From Arthrobotrys musiformis (lineage: Eukaryota; Ascomycota; Orbiliomycetes; Orbiliales; Orbiliaceae), in contig JAVHJL010000007.1 in assembly GCA_036971715.1 (NCBI GenBank), positions 1,426,001 to 1,490,000 on the forward strand: 64,000 nt of DNA, written 5' to 3'. A model generated the notes under the pieces. It searched no databases. It saw only the letters and a list, made by a program, of their open reading frames with translations, and had not been told where the DNA came from. The position numbers and the translations under genes were made by a program. Each line of letters begins with the position of its first letter. Position 1 is the stretch's first letter. Positions 45,718 through 56,557 of this stretch are shown here, piece after piece.

Positions 45718-47940
45718 ACGCTAGCTAAAATAAGCGAAATCTAGGATTATATGATGCGAGATCGGGGTTTAGGAAGCAAGGAGCTTAGCCGAGCGAGAGC
45801 CGGCCTATGATTTTCTACCATATGCTTATAGCCATTCCAACATCACATTACATATTTACACCTTTATGCACACTATAACTGAACCATTTAAAGTAGAGGT
45901 AGTAAGAGCGTCTGGTCTTGAGGCTGAGAGGTAGGGGAGTAGTAGCCTGCATATCGGACAGGGTAGCGAGAAAAGATGGGTAGAGCCTCAACGCTGAATA
46001 TACGGGGCTTTGGGCTTCTCTGGAGCGGTCCTTGAAAAATATTTCAGCGTCCGTGGAAATTAGTATAATTCGCTCACTGAGATATACTTCAGCAAAGTAG
46101 TGCTAGCCTCACCTTCGCATTTTGTTCAGGGGCCTCGCTAAAAGGGTGATAGAAGCATGAAACTAGGAGTCTCCTGGCTCTGTAGAAGCACGAATCCCTA
46201 GTGTGAAAATCGATAGGATTCCTACACACGGCCCACGAATAGTTCCTCCCCAGTCGGGTATACGCGAGCTTTGGCCTTTTTGGAGGTGCCTTGAAGCCTA
46301 GGGTTTGTGGCAGACTTGAGGACCTTAGTCTAACTAAAATAAGGCCGGAAATCGACTTGCATCTTTTGCGTCAAGTCGTAAGTCTGCTAGCTGCCCATAC
46401 GATATACAAAAGTGCCCGAATCAAGAGTAGAAGGACGAGGAACAAGAAGATCGGGAGTCTCCGAAACGAGGAATCGGGCCCGGTGGCCCGCGATACATCA
46501 ATGTGGGCGCTGGATAAATAACAACCGGAAATCTCAACTACACGCACTGGTCTCCTACAACCCATTATCTTTGTAGTATCGGTAAGATGATATTAGTCTT
46601 GCTATCTAGTCTATTGCCGTTCGTTCGTTTCCATCATTAGTTCAATAATGCTAGTCTCGAGTCCAGCGCAGGGTGTGTTGCATTGTTGCATCTTGCATCT
46701 TGGAAGGTCGCCGGGCACAACATGTCAAGTCAGTCTACCACGAAATCAAGACCGTCTTACAATTTTGAAGGAATCTTCCAATCTTCTGATCCATAGCCAG
46801 ATCGTATGTCGGGGTAATCCTCCTTTTTCAGGTCTCCTTCCGTCATTTTCCCGTTTCCGTACTCCAAACTTGCCTTTGTTCGATTTCCCTAGCAGTTAGC
46901 CTTGCTACGGCGGTAAGGGTAAGTAGAACCCAGGGCCAAGTATCGCCCATGTGCCGAAATTTTTTGTGATATCCCTTCCCGGCTTAGTGCTTTGAGTCTG
47001 GACCTGGGATTGGTAGGACCCGACAGGGGGTTTCGACTTCTGCGCGATACCACAGCGGCAACGCAGCCTAGCTGAGAGTCTGCATTCTGCCCAGACCGGA
47101 GCGATTTTGGCTGTTGTTTCATCACATAAACCCCACTTACCTAAATAACCTAGTTGACCTTAGTCTTAGAGCCTCGGACATGATTCCTATCGTTAAGCTT
47201 TGGCCACATCTCCTTCGGAGCTCGCAATTTTCTGCGTTTCTGGACGCGCCAATACCAACGCGGCGAAATGCTTGTTCCCATCACCTCGTGTCAGGCTGAC
47301 AGGATGCCAAGGTTCCAGTTTATAGACTTGCTCTGATGTGTAAATCAGTCTTCAATCAAGTGTCTAGATTAGATGGGAATATACGTACAGTGTGCTCACG
47401 AGGTTATTAAGGTCTTGATCTTGGTAGGCTTTGAGCCCTTTCGTCGATATTTTCTAGAACATTAGGATTCATATCCTTGCGGCTCGACATATAGAGATCG
47501 CGGGCGATTCCAAGGTTCCCGTGCGTACGCTACTATCATATGGGCAGGTTGTGTGGTAGTAATATAATATCCTAGTGTTAGGCGATGTGTGGCAGCCACT
47601 TTCGGAATGCGGAACGACAAGACCTACTTCTTGGTGTGTCAAATCCCCAGCTTGGCCATGATGTATGCGTCTAAAACACTGGTAACAAGGAAGGTAAGAG
47701 CCACAACTGCAACACCGAGGTACATATTTCTTTCGGAGAAAGTTGTTGGTGCTTTTCACGACGCTATTGCTCGAGATATAAATTTGAGGTCCTGACTTCG
47801 GAGAAAATGTTATTGTTAGCCCGCAAGCTTCAATTCGGAACACCAGCATTTAACATATCCGCTCTTTTCTTCAATCGTGTCCGAGGCCCTAGCCGCCCAT
47901 ACATATATACCTACCTTAGTCACTCGCTCATTTTTCCTTA
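45718..47940. other. Intergenic region
   Basis: No supported gene. Opposed frames at 47469-47849 and 47589-47795 may be remnants, but I cannot name them. A diverged candidate of the mini-insertion family lies at 45895-45934, and a lone TAGTCTCGAGTCCAG site at about 46652-46666. Confidence 0.45.
45895..45934 (+). mobile_element. Diverged mini-insertion candidate, 8-bp repeats
   Basis: AGAGGTAG is repeated exactly at 45895-45902 and 45927-45934. The 24-bp interval contains TGGTCTTGAGGCTG, which is the family box with one C-to-T change. The box starts ten bases inside the interval, unlike the other copies, and the repeat is low-complexity, so this is weaker. Confidence 0.3.
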
Positions 47941-49882
47941 ATGTTTCAAAATATAAAGATTGCTACGGCGGCGGCCGTGTTATCGACTATCGCGCCAGCG
48001 GTAGCTATTCCTGCCAAGGAATATTTTTTCGATACGGTAAGTTTCGCATGAGTTGTTGCCCTGCTATGGGTGGATAGTCCATTAGAATTTGGACGGTCTC
48101 GGCACTAGGGTTTAGAGCTAACTTTGTGGCGTTCAACTAGATACCCGCATCGCAGGAGCTGGTCTGGTATCCCTGTAACCAGACTTTCGAATGTGCTCGC
48201 CTCTCCGTGCCGCTAAACCCCCTGGAGCCAAATAATGGTCTCCGTAGCGAGATCCCAATTATCAAATACCCAGCAGATGAGTCGGATGAATATAAGGGCA
48301 TGATTTTGACCAACCCAGGAGGTCCTGGCTTCTCGGGCGTCGGTTTTCTTCTCAACGCTGCCACGCTCATTGCAGATCTCACTGGTGAAGGCTGGGACGT
48401 CATCGGTTTTGATACTCGAGGCACGGGTTATAGCAAGCCTAATGGCGCCGTGGGCTACGGCAATGTTCCGCTTTCGCCTAAACTACAGAACGCGAGCAAC
48501 ATAGGACCACACCAGCTCATGAAGAGATCAGCTAAAGCCGACAATTTCGGAATCAAGATCCCCTCTAGCCCGGACTCTTGGGTTCAGAAACAATATGAGT
48601 TGGGTATAGAACTGGATACGCTCATACAGAAAAACGCAAACATGGACAACCAAGCGGTACCTTACATGACGACTCCCAACGTAGCTTTCGACATGTTGGA
48701 AATCGCGAAAGCGGATGCTCGCAGTCAAGGTCTATCTGACGAGGCCGTTCTCGTTAACTTCTTCGGCATCAGTTACGGAACAGTTATCGGGCAAACCTTT
48801 GCCGCGCTCTATCCACAGCACGTAGGCAGATTCGTTATGGACGGCGTCGTCGATATCGATGACTATTACGGTGGAAAAATGGGACCGACGCGCTTTGATG
48901 AAGGAATTGCTACTTTCTTCACTAGCTGCTTTAATGCCGGCCCGGAAGTATGCAGTTTCTACACCGGTAATAGTCAGAATGATATCCGTAATCGTTTCAA
49001 TAACCTTATGGCTCATTTCGATAGCTCAAAAGCCATCGCTGAAAAATGGGAAAATGCTACAATCATTCAAGGAGCCCGGGATGCTGTCAGGGGACTGCTC
49101 ATGTTCACACCCTATGACGCCATGGCCAACTTCCCTCTATTGGCGGAGAGCTTGACGTCTCTCGAAGAGTGGGTTAAAGCAGATACTGTGTTGGAAAACC
49201 GAGAGACATTCCTTCAGTGGTCTGCAGATCAGTTTGCATTGCCAGACAGGATGGAATACTTTTTTGAAATCCTATGCTCGGACATGAACAACGAACTGGT
49301 GGGGAGCAAACAGCTCTCTAAAGACTTTACCGACTCCCTTCGTCAGTCAAGTGTCGTTGCCGGTGAAAGTTATATCGCTCAGTACGCCATTTGCTCTCGT
49401 CTTCAGCTGAAATCCAAGTCGAAGTTCAATGGCAAGATCGGAGGAGATACTAAAAACCCGATGCTCTTTGTTGGTTCCTCCGGGGATCCAGTAACTCCTT
49501 TTGAAAATGCAGAGCGTGCACAAAAACGATACAAAGGTTCCCAGATGGTTTACGTTGAATCCGATGCAGTAAGTATTACATTAAAATCCAATTCTCAACA
49601 ACATTAAATCTGGAATACTAACTTTCCTCTCAGCATGGTATTCTTGGCCAAAGCAACAAATGCGCGGACGACACTGTCAGGGCTTACTTTCAGAATCTGA
49701 CCCTCCCAGGACAGAACAATCGCTGTTCCGCAGATGCCTCCGTGCGTGATCAGCCTTGGCATACGCCCAAAAAGAGCAATGCCGGATCGATCACATTGGA
49801 TCCGCTCCACATATTCGGAAGTGGCACGGTTTTGATGGTTCTTCTGCTCACCGGGCTTGATGTTGTGAATATTATTTTGTAG
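47941..49882 (+). CDS. Secreted TAP-like serine peptidase (alpha/beta hydrolase)
   Basis: Exons 47941-48036, 48141-49568 and 49634-49882 join in frame to 590 residues. Residues 1-23 are a signal peptide. The alpha/beta-hydrolase core shows the oxyanion segment NPGGPGFSGVGFL, DTRGTGYS, and nucleophile elbow GISYG (Ser). A TAP-like C-terminal domain has LFVGSSGDPVTP (catalytic Asp) and, on the last exon, HG (catalytic His). This is the tripeptidyl-aminopeptidase (S33-like) layout that removes short peptides from protein N-termini outside the cell. The hydrophobic C-terminus suggests a GPI signal. Intron 1 (48037-48140) contains a lone GTCTCGGCACTAGG site. The stop codon TAG (49880-49882) lies inside the left repeat of a mini-insertion. 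Confidence 0.85.
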
Positions 49883-49929
49883 GGAGGTGGTCTCGTTTCC
49901 AGTCTCACCCAGGGTGGACCATAGGGAGG
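49880..49929 (+). mobile_element. Mini-insertion 11: 34-bp core with 8-bp direct repeats at a stop codon
   Basis: The core (49888-49921) begins TGGTCTCGTTTCCAG and ends GGTGGACCA, so TGGTC/GACCA are inverted ends. It is flanked by perfect TAGGGAGG (49880-49887 and 49922-49929). The first three bases of the left repeat are the stop codon of the upstream peptidase gene, so the coding sequence is preserved. This is the fullest copy and the best reference for the family. Confidence 0.75.
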
Positions 49930-50886
49930 GTTAATTTGCCTGGCCGACTCTTTCCAAGAGGGGCGAACTTTAATCCCTCGCGAAAAAATTCCCTTTGTTA
50001 GAAATCATGGAAAAGGTCTTCTGTCGTGGCTTGTTTGTTTCGGGAGATAGAATAGTAGTATATATGTAGTAATTAATATCATAATGATAATAATAATTGA
50101 AGTATTCATAGAGCTCTAGAGGCCTGAACGTGGACCATAATGTCTGTGGGCAAGCTGCGGGGAATTCCCGCACCGAGTTCTCCCAGCAGACCTTAGTTGT
50201 CTTTTCGCTGTGTTTGTTTCCCGAAGACGTCAACCCCGGTTCTTCTAGCAAATGGCCGGCGCGGTCACCGAGAGGTATGAGACGGAGCGCTGGCACCACA
50301 TCCATAGTACACCCTGTCAGAGTAAATGACTTCATATACGCTATCGTTGCCTGTAGGTAGATACCTTATATAAAGCTGGCTACAAGCTCCAACATGTCAA
50401 CACATCCAAACCAATACCATTACACCGTCTCATAGCATCGTCTGTACACCTTAAAGGATCAATATTTCATTCCATTTCTAACCTTCTCATTTGTATTATT
50501 TGAAGTTCTCTGTTCACTTTCGCCTACGTTTAAGAACGATAATAGCCTAATAGTATCGCGAAAACCTTTTTTACGGTTACAGTACTAATTTGAAATGGAT
50601 AAAACTTGGATAAAGGAGATTAGATATGAGTGGGATTTCTGACCGGGGTAGAGATGATGTGGATAGCGTAGTTGTGGTGAGGTTCAAGGGAGCGAGGTTA
50701 GAATTACGCGCAGGCGGCCAGGGGGCATGCGGGGAAGAGCATGGCTGTGGGGGGCAGATCTCGATGCCGCGGCTGATTCGACGGGTGCTTGGTAAATATT
50801 ACCACATCCTTTTCTGGGGTCTGCGGCTATATTTAGTGTGAACCTTAAGCTTCGTGCACGCTAGCTTACGAGTACAAGATGTATAT

Positions 50887-50956
50887 GCATACGAATAGTC
50901 TCGTATCCAGCTGGCCAGACCGCACAGAGAGCGGCCGAACTTTATTTGGCATACGA
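50887..50956 (+). mobile_element. Mini-insertion 12: longest core, 54 bp, 8-bp direct repeats
   Basis: The core (50895-50948) begins ATAGTCTCGTATCCAG and continues with an extra GC-rich and then AT-rich 3' part. Perfect GCATACGA flanks it (50887-50894 and 50949-50956). It lies about 155 bp upstream of the TATA box of the 51237 gene. Confidence 0.65.
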
Positions 50957-51110
50957 CCAGCTATTGTTTAGAAAGACGAACCCGTACGCCTGCTCCAAGC
51001 TACCCGGGCCGCCGGGCCTGCCTTTGGAGTTTTTACTCTGTATATTATCTAATTTTTCAATCTTTGAGTTGAAATATTCTCATGTATGCAATTGCTCAAC
51101 CGCTCTGGAG

Positions 51111-51118
51111 TATAAAAG
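51111..51118 (+). promoter_or_regulatory. TATA box candidate
   Basis: TATAAAAG about 126 nt upstream of the ATG at 51237; a consensus match at a typical distance. Confidence 0.55.
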
Positions 51119-51236
51119 GCCCAGATCCAGGTGCTCAATTAGCTTCTTTGTTAAACCAGAGTCTACTGGAGATCAAAGCAACTTCCATCTATCGTTCCAT
51201 CTCGACCTGTACAGACTTCAAATCCAATATATCAAT

Positions 51237-51764
51237 ATGGTCCAGATTCTCTCACTTGCGGGCGTAGTCCTTTCTGCAGTCGCAGCAGTGCAGTCTGCGG
51301 CGGTGCCTATCGTCTCTCTCGAGGACCGATCTGCCAATCCTGCGAACCCGCTCGTATCCGTACCTCCAGAAAACACCCTTGCTCGCCGTCACTACGTCTA
51401 TGACGGCACCAAACTTGTACGCACTGCTGATCCCTCCACCGATCTCTCAGCTGCGCAGCTACACAAGCGTTATGCCAGTTACATTCGTTTCTATACGTGC
51501 AATCCCTGGGGCCTCACCATCTGCGGCTCCTGCTACTTTCACGAGGTATCTTACGATACCGCGGTCTGCATTCCAACAGAGGGAAGGCAGTTCATAGTTT
51601 TCGGGGACATGACGAATTCAAGTGCAAAACTTTATAAGGATACGTACGATTGTACTGGCACGAGTTTCAACGTTGCAGGATGCAGGACTTGGGACTGTTT
51701 AGCCGTCCAATCATATTACACAAAGTCGGTATTGGCGACAGTGGGATGCACCCCTCCAGCGTGA
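51237..51764 (+). CDS. Small secreted cysteine-rich protein with Kex2-like sites
   Basis: 175 residues in one exon. The ATG at 51237 is preferred over the in-frame upstream start because it begins a clean signal peptide (MVQILSLAGVVLSAVAAVQS) and follows a TATA box. Two dibasic sites (ARR and HKR) divide a pro-region from a mature domain with eight cysteines. Pro-region plus Kex2 cleavage plus a Cys-rich domain is the usual build of many fungal secreted effectors and antimicrobial proteins. No specific family recognised, and no activity is inferred. Confidence 0.75.
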   Translation: MVQILSLAGVVLSAVAAVQSAAVPIVSLEDRSANPANPLVSVPPENTLARRHYVYDGTKLVRTADPSTDLSAAQLHKRYASYIRFYTCNPWGLTICGSCYFHEVSYDTAVCIPTEGRQFIVFGDMTNSSAKLYKDTYDCTGTSFNVAGCRTWDCLAVQSYYTKSVLATVGCTPPA

Positions 51765-52368
51765 TGGGATAGCTCTTGAGGCGGATCGGGGGCGGGTTAG
51801 TGTATATAAATGTCTCTAGATCTCGTCAAACATCGGTAGCCAAGAAAAAATCTTCTATAAAATCCTTCGATATATGCAATAAAAGCGTCTAATAAGTTTT
51901 AATTTCGGTTGTGATGTCGCCGTGATGCCAAGAGACTTTCCTATCGACGGCCCGACAGATAAGCTTTTGTTCGGAAGCCTTTGCACGGGCATCTCCGGTA
52001 AATTTTTTGCGAGGCTTGTCGCGCGTCTACGGCATGTCGGGCCACATCCCCGCACCCTGTCAGCCTCCTCAAAGCCCAACATGCCTAGGCTATAGTCCCT
52101 TCGCCAAAACAGAACTGTTCCTCGAGGCAACTTATATCTTCGAAGAGCTAAAGGAATTCGAGTCATCGGAATGCTAGAGCAGCCTCGTAAGCAGGTCCCG
52201 CAACCCAATTGATCCTTGTAAATATCAGAGGCCCAAAGAGAGAGCAAAGCGAAAAGGTAACAAAAGGGGAAAAGTGAAATCTCGGATGGGGGATAGAACG
52301 AAAGCCGTCAAAAAAGGCCAATAGAAGCTAGCAAGGTAATAATAAAAACGGGATAAAGTGTTAAAGGC

Positions 52369-52440
52369 AAAAATAAGTGTCTCCCGACAAGGAGTCGAAT
52401 CGAACCTCCATGAGCTGGTGAAGCTAACCTTGGTCACGTG
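52369..52440 (-). ncRNA. Second tRNA-like fragment with CACGTG upstream
   Basis: On the minus strand a B-box-like GGTTCGATTC (52397-52406) sits in a GGAG/CTCC stem, preceded by GGTTAGC (A-box-like end) and CACGTG (52435-52440), and followed by a TTTTT run (52369-52373). The layout is the same as at 42669-42722. No complete cloverleaf can be drawn, so a tRNA-derived relic is the simplest reading. Confidence 0.3.
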
Positions 52441-52778
52441 ATTTGTTCACAACTCGCGGACGCGGACGACCAGGGCCAAAGTTTCGTCATTCTTCTTGCT
52501 CGGTTCCGTCGTACTCTACTTATCTTCGAGTCTAGACGTTCGGACTCAGATATTGAAAAGCCGTGGATGAGGCAATCTTGGACCAACGTGGGATCGATTT
52601 GGAGTGTTCATGTTTGATGCGACAAGATAGAGAGCTCGAGCTCGAGTGGTCTGAAGGAAACGTCTGCCTGCCACCATGTCCTCCCATTTGCAACAGGCGC
52701 AACACAATTGTGCAAAGACCAGTTAGCGATTTTATTTCGTCCGCCTGTAGCTAACGATACTTCGTAGGAGAAAAATAT

Positions 52779-52809
52779 CTAAAGGGTACCGCGAGACCAC
52801 TAAAGGGTA
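52779..52809 (-). mobile_element. Mini-insertion 13: minimal 11-bp core, 10-bp direct repeats
   Basis: CCGCGAGACCA (52789-52799) is the reverse complement of TGGTCTCGCGG, the same minimal core as at 6406-6417. It is flanked by a perfect CTAAAGGGTA (52779-52788 and 52800-52809). Two unrelated targets carrying the same minimal core argue strongly for real insertion. Confidence 0.7.
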
Positions 52810-53161
52810 ACTCTTCATTTAATGATACGTAGAAATAGAGTTAACTCCAGGTGAGAATTCTTAGACGTTGCTCCGACCAAACATGTTAAACAACGTCGCG
52901 GTTCTCCTTGAGAATTAAGGCAACTAAATACCGACTCGGCGTAATTAATACATCTTTAACCAACCACCCCCAACTCTGGCTCCGTAATTATCTTTCCACA
53001 TTTTCCCCGTTTTATGCTAATAATCCTCAGATAATGGGCGGTAGGCTTCTCCTATATGTCCTCCGTTCGGCGTGGCTTTGGTAGGTAATGCGCTACGACT
53101 TGAGGAAATCAAGCACCAACACATAACTTTCAACAAGTGTGCCGTAGAGCCACCAAATCGC

Positions 53162-53565
53162 TTAACAGTTAACTCTAATCGAGTTGTAATTTCTGGTATC
53201 GTAGCATTTATCGTAAACTGCTACGAAGCTAGATCCAGTGCAAGATGCGCTTGTATAAATGCGAGCTTGCCCAAATTTGTTAGTTCAGAGTCCATTAGAA
53301 CCTATCTGGCACCAAGTACGGATAGTAACTCACTGGTACAAGACCCGTCCGGAGTTGCGAGCTTCGTGCTAACACCGGGTAACGCTATGCACTTGTTTTG
53401 GGTAAACCGCTTTATGTTCGCGGAACCAGGACAGCCTAGGCTGGCCCAAGAATAAAATTCATAGTTCGTTCGTGGCTCTAGGACGGCGGCATCTACAGGA
53501 ACAGGTGTGGTAAAAACCGGGCATATAAAAGCCGCAACGACGGCCAATGCGTTGAAAGCTTTCAT
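53162..53565 (-). CDS. Small secreted cysteine-rich protein, two exons
   Basis: Exon 1 (53334-53565) opens with a signal peptide (MKAFNALAVVAAFICPVFT). Without splicing it would end after a few more codons, but a GTGAGT donor, ACTAAC branch and CAAG acceptor define a 68-nt intron. Exon 2 (53162-53265) then continues in phase with a clear coding tail, TSASCTGSSFVAVYDKCYDT and a final Cys. The joined product has 111 residues, with six cysteines after the signal peptide. No family recognised; secreted, disulfide-stabilised effector-like by architecture. Confidence 0.7.
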
Positions 53566-56557
53566 GATGAGTTCGAATTTAGATAGATCTCAGGCTGCGC
53601 GTAACCAGGAATGTTATGGAATTGAAGTAAGATTTTCTGCCAGTCAATAGACACGCATCATATTATTTATACCTACTAAAAATTTGGAAAAAGGGTCGCG
53701 TCACTGTGGTAAGTCAATCATGATATTGTTATAACGTTAAAATTTATAGATGTTATAACGTTAGGAACTCGAAAACTGGTAAACTGTCGTACGATTTACC
53801 CCGGGAAACAGGGATAAAATCTGTCGGCTAAAATATTAACGTTATCTTTTAAGGTCATAGTGCTCGGCTCGGGATTACTACGAATAGGAAATAAGCGGTT
53901 AATTAGAAACTCATCATCATCCAAACCCGGGAGATCCAGAACGCCTAAACAACTACAGCTTACTATGAGAGCAACATCACGGCTTTCGAATTCCTTTCGC
54001 TGGCTTGAAGCAACAGGTGTTGTAGGTTGGGAAAGACAACTCGGATGGCCGATACCCTGGTTCGGAGAGTTAGTGTAAATTTCTAGAACTTCATTCTTCC
54101 CTTTTCTATCTTGTTTAGCAGGGTATGAATAGTAGGCCAAGTCGCCATAAAGCAATCGGCTGGTCAGAGACAAAATGATCAGTATAATCTCAGCATTCAA
54201 CTGCAGGATGCCTTTTTTTATTCTAAACTTAAATAAAGTAAAATAGTCCTTTGCGCAGTCTGTGTACGAGACTAGATTGAGGCCTAGTCGGTGAGATTCG
54301 AGGGTATGTTGTCTCCTGCGCAACCAGCCCACCCTTTGGGGTAGGGAGTATCTGATATAGCGCCTTTAGCCACAATATATACCCATCTAACCATCATGTA
54401 AGGGCTAATGCGGGTCGCTTACACCCATGCAAAGTATCCATAGAGGCTCTTTTCGATTGTACAGAATCTCTAGCATTTCAACGGATCTGATTTGCGTGCA
54501 CTTTGGGAGATGAAAATGGAATGTATGCGACAGGCATTGTCGGGACTCTACTGGCGTAGATTTTCTCACTAGCGGCGACACTTTGTGTCGAAACGGCGGC
54601 ACTGGATTTGCATAAACTGTTCCACGCTTCGCCTCCTCTTAATACATTTTCTTCTCTTTATAACTTGGATCCATGGAGGACAAAAAGTGTCAAAATTACA
54701 TCTAGCACTACAATTATGCACAAGAAATATGCATGCCTGTACTGCAAACATTGCGGGGCGAGAATCAGAGGTGCCGATTTGGAGGTATTGGTCGGGACTG
54801 GGAGATCGAAAGCTCAGGTCTACTTGAGGTCTCAAAACCCCATGTGGGACCGTCGAGGTTTGAAATTGTTCCGTCAATAGATATAACCCTGGGAGTTATA
54901 ACATTAGTTAATCTCCTTGCTCTGCCATTCTACCTGTACTGGTTACAAAGACATTAGCCAATATTGTTATCGTCGGGCGATCTAGTCTAGCCTCTTACTC
55001 TAGCTGACTTTGACTAGTCAACTCAACAAACTCTGTTGTGGAAACTGCGATATGGATCTTTCACCGACCCTACGCGCCACTGCAGTAGATACCGTAGATA
55101 GAATCGGATCTAGAGAGATTCGTTAACTGGAGAATCGTTCAATGTTCACAGTTTTGTGGGTAGGCAAAATGGTCTCGCCCTTGAATACTGGCACAATCAC
55201 CGAGTTCATGAGGTCAATGAAATTTTGATTCCTTGTCAGCGGGCGCGGGATATTTATGAATTCACAAGAAAAATAACCGTTTGGATGTTTTGCAATCCGG
55301 AATACTATGCCCATAAACTGGCGGAAGCGGGAGGCGTTCTGCATTTTGTGGAGCGAAGTCGTCAATGGTCTCGTTCCCAGCATCACCCAGGGAGGTCCAG
55401 TCGTCCACGAAAAAGACAAATTTCCTGTAAAGCAATCTATTTAGAAGCGTTTCCCCGCAAGCGAACCTTATCATCCCTCTCCATCTTTCAGAAGTTTGTA
55501 GGGAGTTCTTCGGTATTTACGAGCAATAAAAACAGATAAATAAACATCAATGTGCTTTATAGGTTGAATAAAGATACATAAAGAAGGATAGGCAGGGTCT
55601 TTCAGGCAGATAGATCATACAGGTCAGACAAGAGATACGCTAATCCGACTTCTCTTAGGCTTATAAAATTTATCCCACTCGATATATATACTCTGGGATT
55701 TAATCTAAACTATGTCAAGGCCCTGAAGTAGATAATTTTCGTTTCTTTCTACGTTCTATGTTACATATCCCCGCGCACCGGAGCCCGCCGGGTCTTACTC
55801 TTCTATATGTCCTATAATTGGTTTTTTCGATAGTCTCCACCGGGCTGAGACACGCCGCTAATGAACCCCTCTTCTCCTCTGCCAAGCCACATTTCCGCTC
55901 TTTCAAGGGTTGTGATTGCGACTCCATATCATGGCTATCCATGAACATGTCTAGGCCTGCTCTCCGACCCTCCAGGCCTACGCTATGAATTTCTGTTGCA
56001 CGCTCAGCGATGTTTCCCTTGAGCTGGCTGAGTTCAGTATTCTTTAGCACATTTTGAAACGTTTGCCTTGAGGTTACCTTTTTGGACAAAAACGTGTACA
56101 CGTGTTCAAATTTTTGAACCTACCTGGAGCCGACATGCAGATAATACTTGTCTCGTAAATTAAGCCAGCCGGAGGTCAGTGACAGTATCATAAGGGCTTA
56201 TGTGTTGGACGACGTCAACGATGCGGGAGTAGAACGATCAAACCCTCTAGCTGGTTTGCGAAGACTACAGATATGGTAGGAAATCAGCACGAAGAGAATT
56301 TAGGGTGGTGTCGACGCGAGAGGGGTTCAAAGACCCGATTCGCATTGCATAGATCTATCTATACACATAATGCAACGTTAACAACACGGAAACTCATACA
56401 CATACACAAACGTCCCCGTAGCAGGACTAGTACAAGTGATTTTCTAAACACAAGCGAGAGTATTTACACTGCACTGCGACATTGTATTCTATAGGAATAG
56501 CGATGATGAGTATGACCGATTGGCATTGTCTCTGAAACCAAACGAGGGCAAAGCTGT
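53566..56557. other. Intergenic region with possible gene remnants
   Basis: Frames at 53796-54332 (minus), 54608-54880 (plus, with CLYCKHCGARI) and 55715-56101 (minus, helical) have no recognised domain. A gene-like frame at 55156-55539 is interrupted by the mini-insertion at 55357-55405. Lone GTCTCG-family sites occur near 54261 and 56150. Confidence 0.45.
55357..55405 (+). mobile_element. Mini-insertion 14: 35-bp core with 7-bp direct repeats
   Basis: The core (55364-55398) begins AATGGTCTCGTTCCCAG and ends AGGGAGGTCC. It is flanked by perfect AGTCGTC (55357-55363 and 55399-55405). A related sequence at about 62263-62302 has one target copy and no core, so this is the best empty-site comparison in the window. 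Confidence 0.75.

Larger units (their letters stand above)
49930..51236. other. Intergenic region upstream of the 51237 gene
   Basis: No supported gene. It contains the 54-bp mini-insertion (50887-50956) and a TATAAAAG box at 51111-51118. Confidence 0.5.
51765..53161. other. Intergenic region
   Basis: No supported gene. It contains a second tRNA-like half (52369-52440), the minimal mini-insertion (52779-52809), and frames without support. Confidence 0.5.

Noticed and set aside
54608..54880. Possible zinc-binding protein (CLYCKHCGARI)
   Set aside because: Only one short pair of Cys-x-x-Cys motifs, no second half, no splice support, and overlapping frames on the other strand; kept only as a possible remnant.
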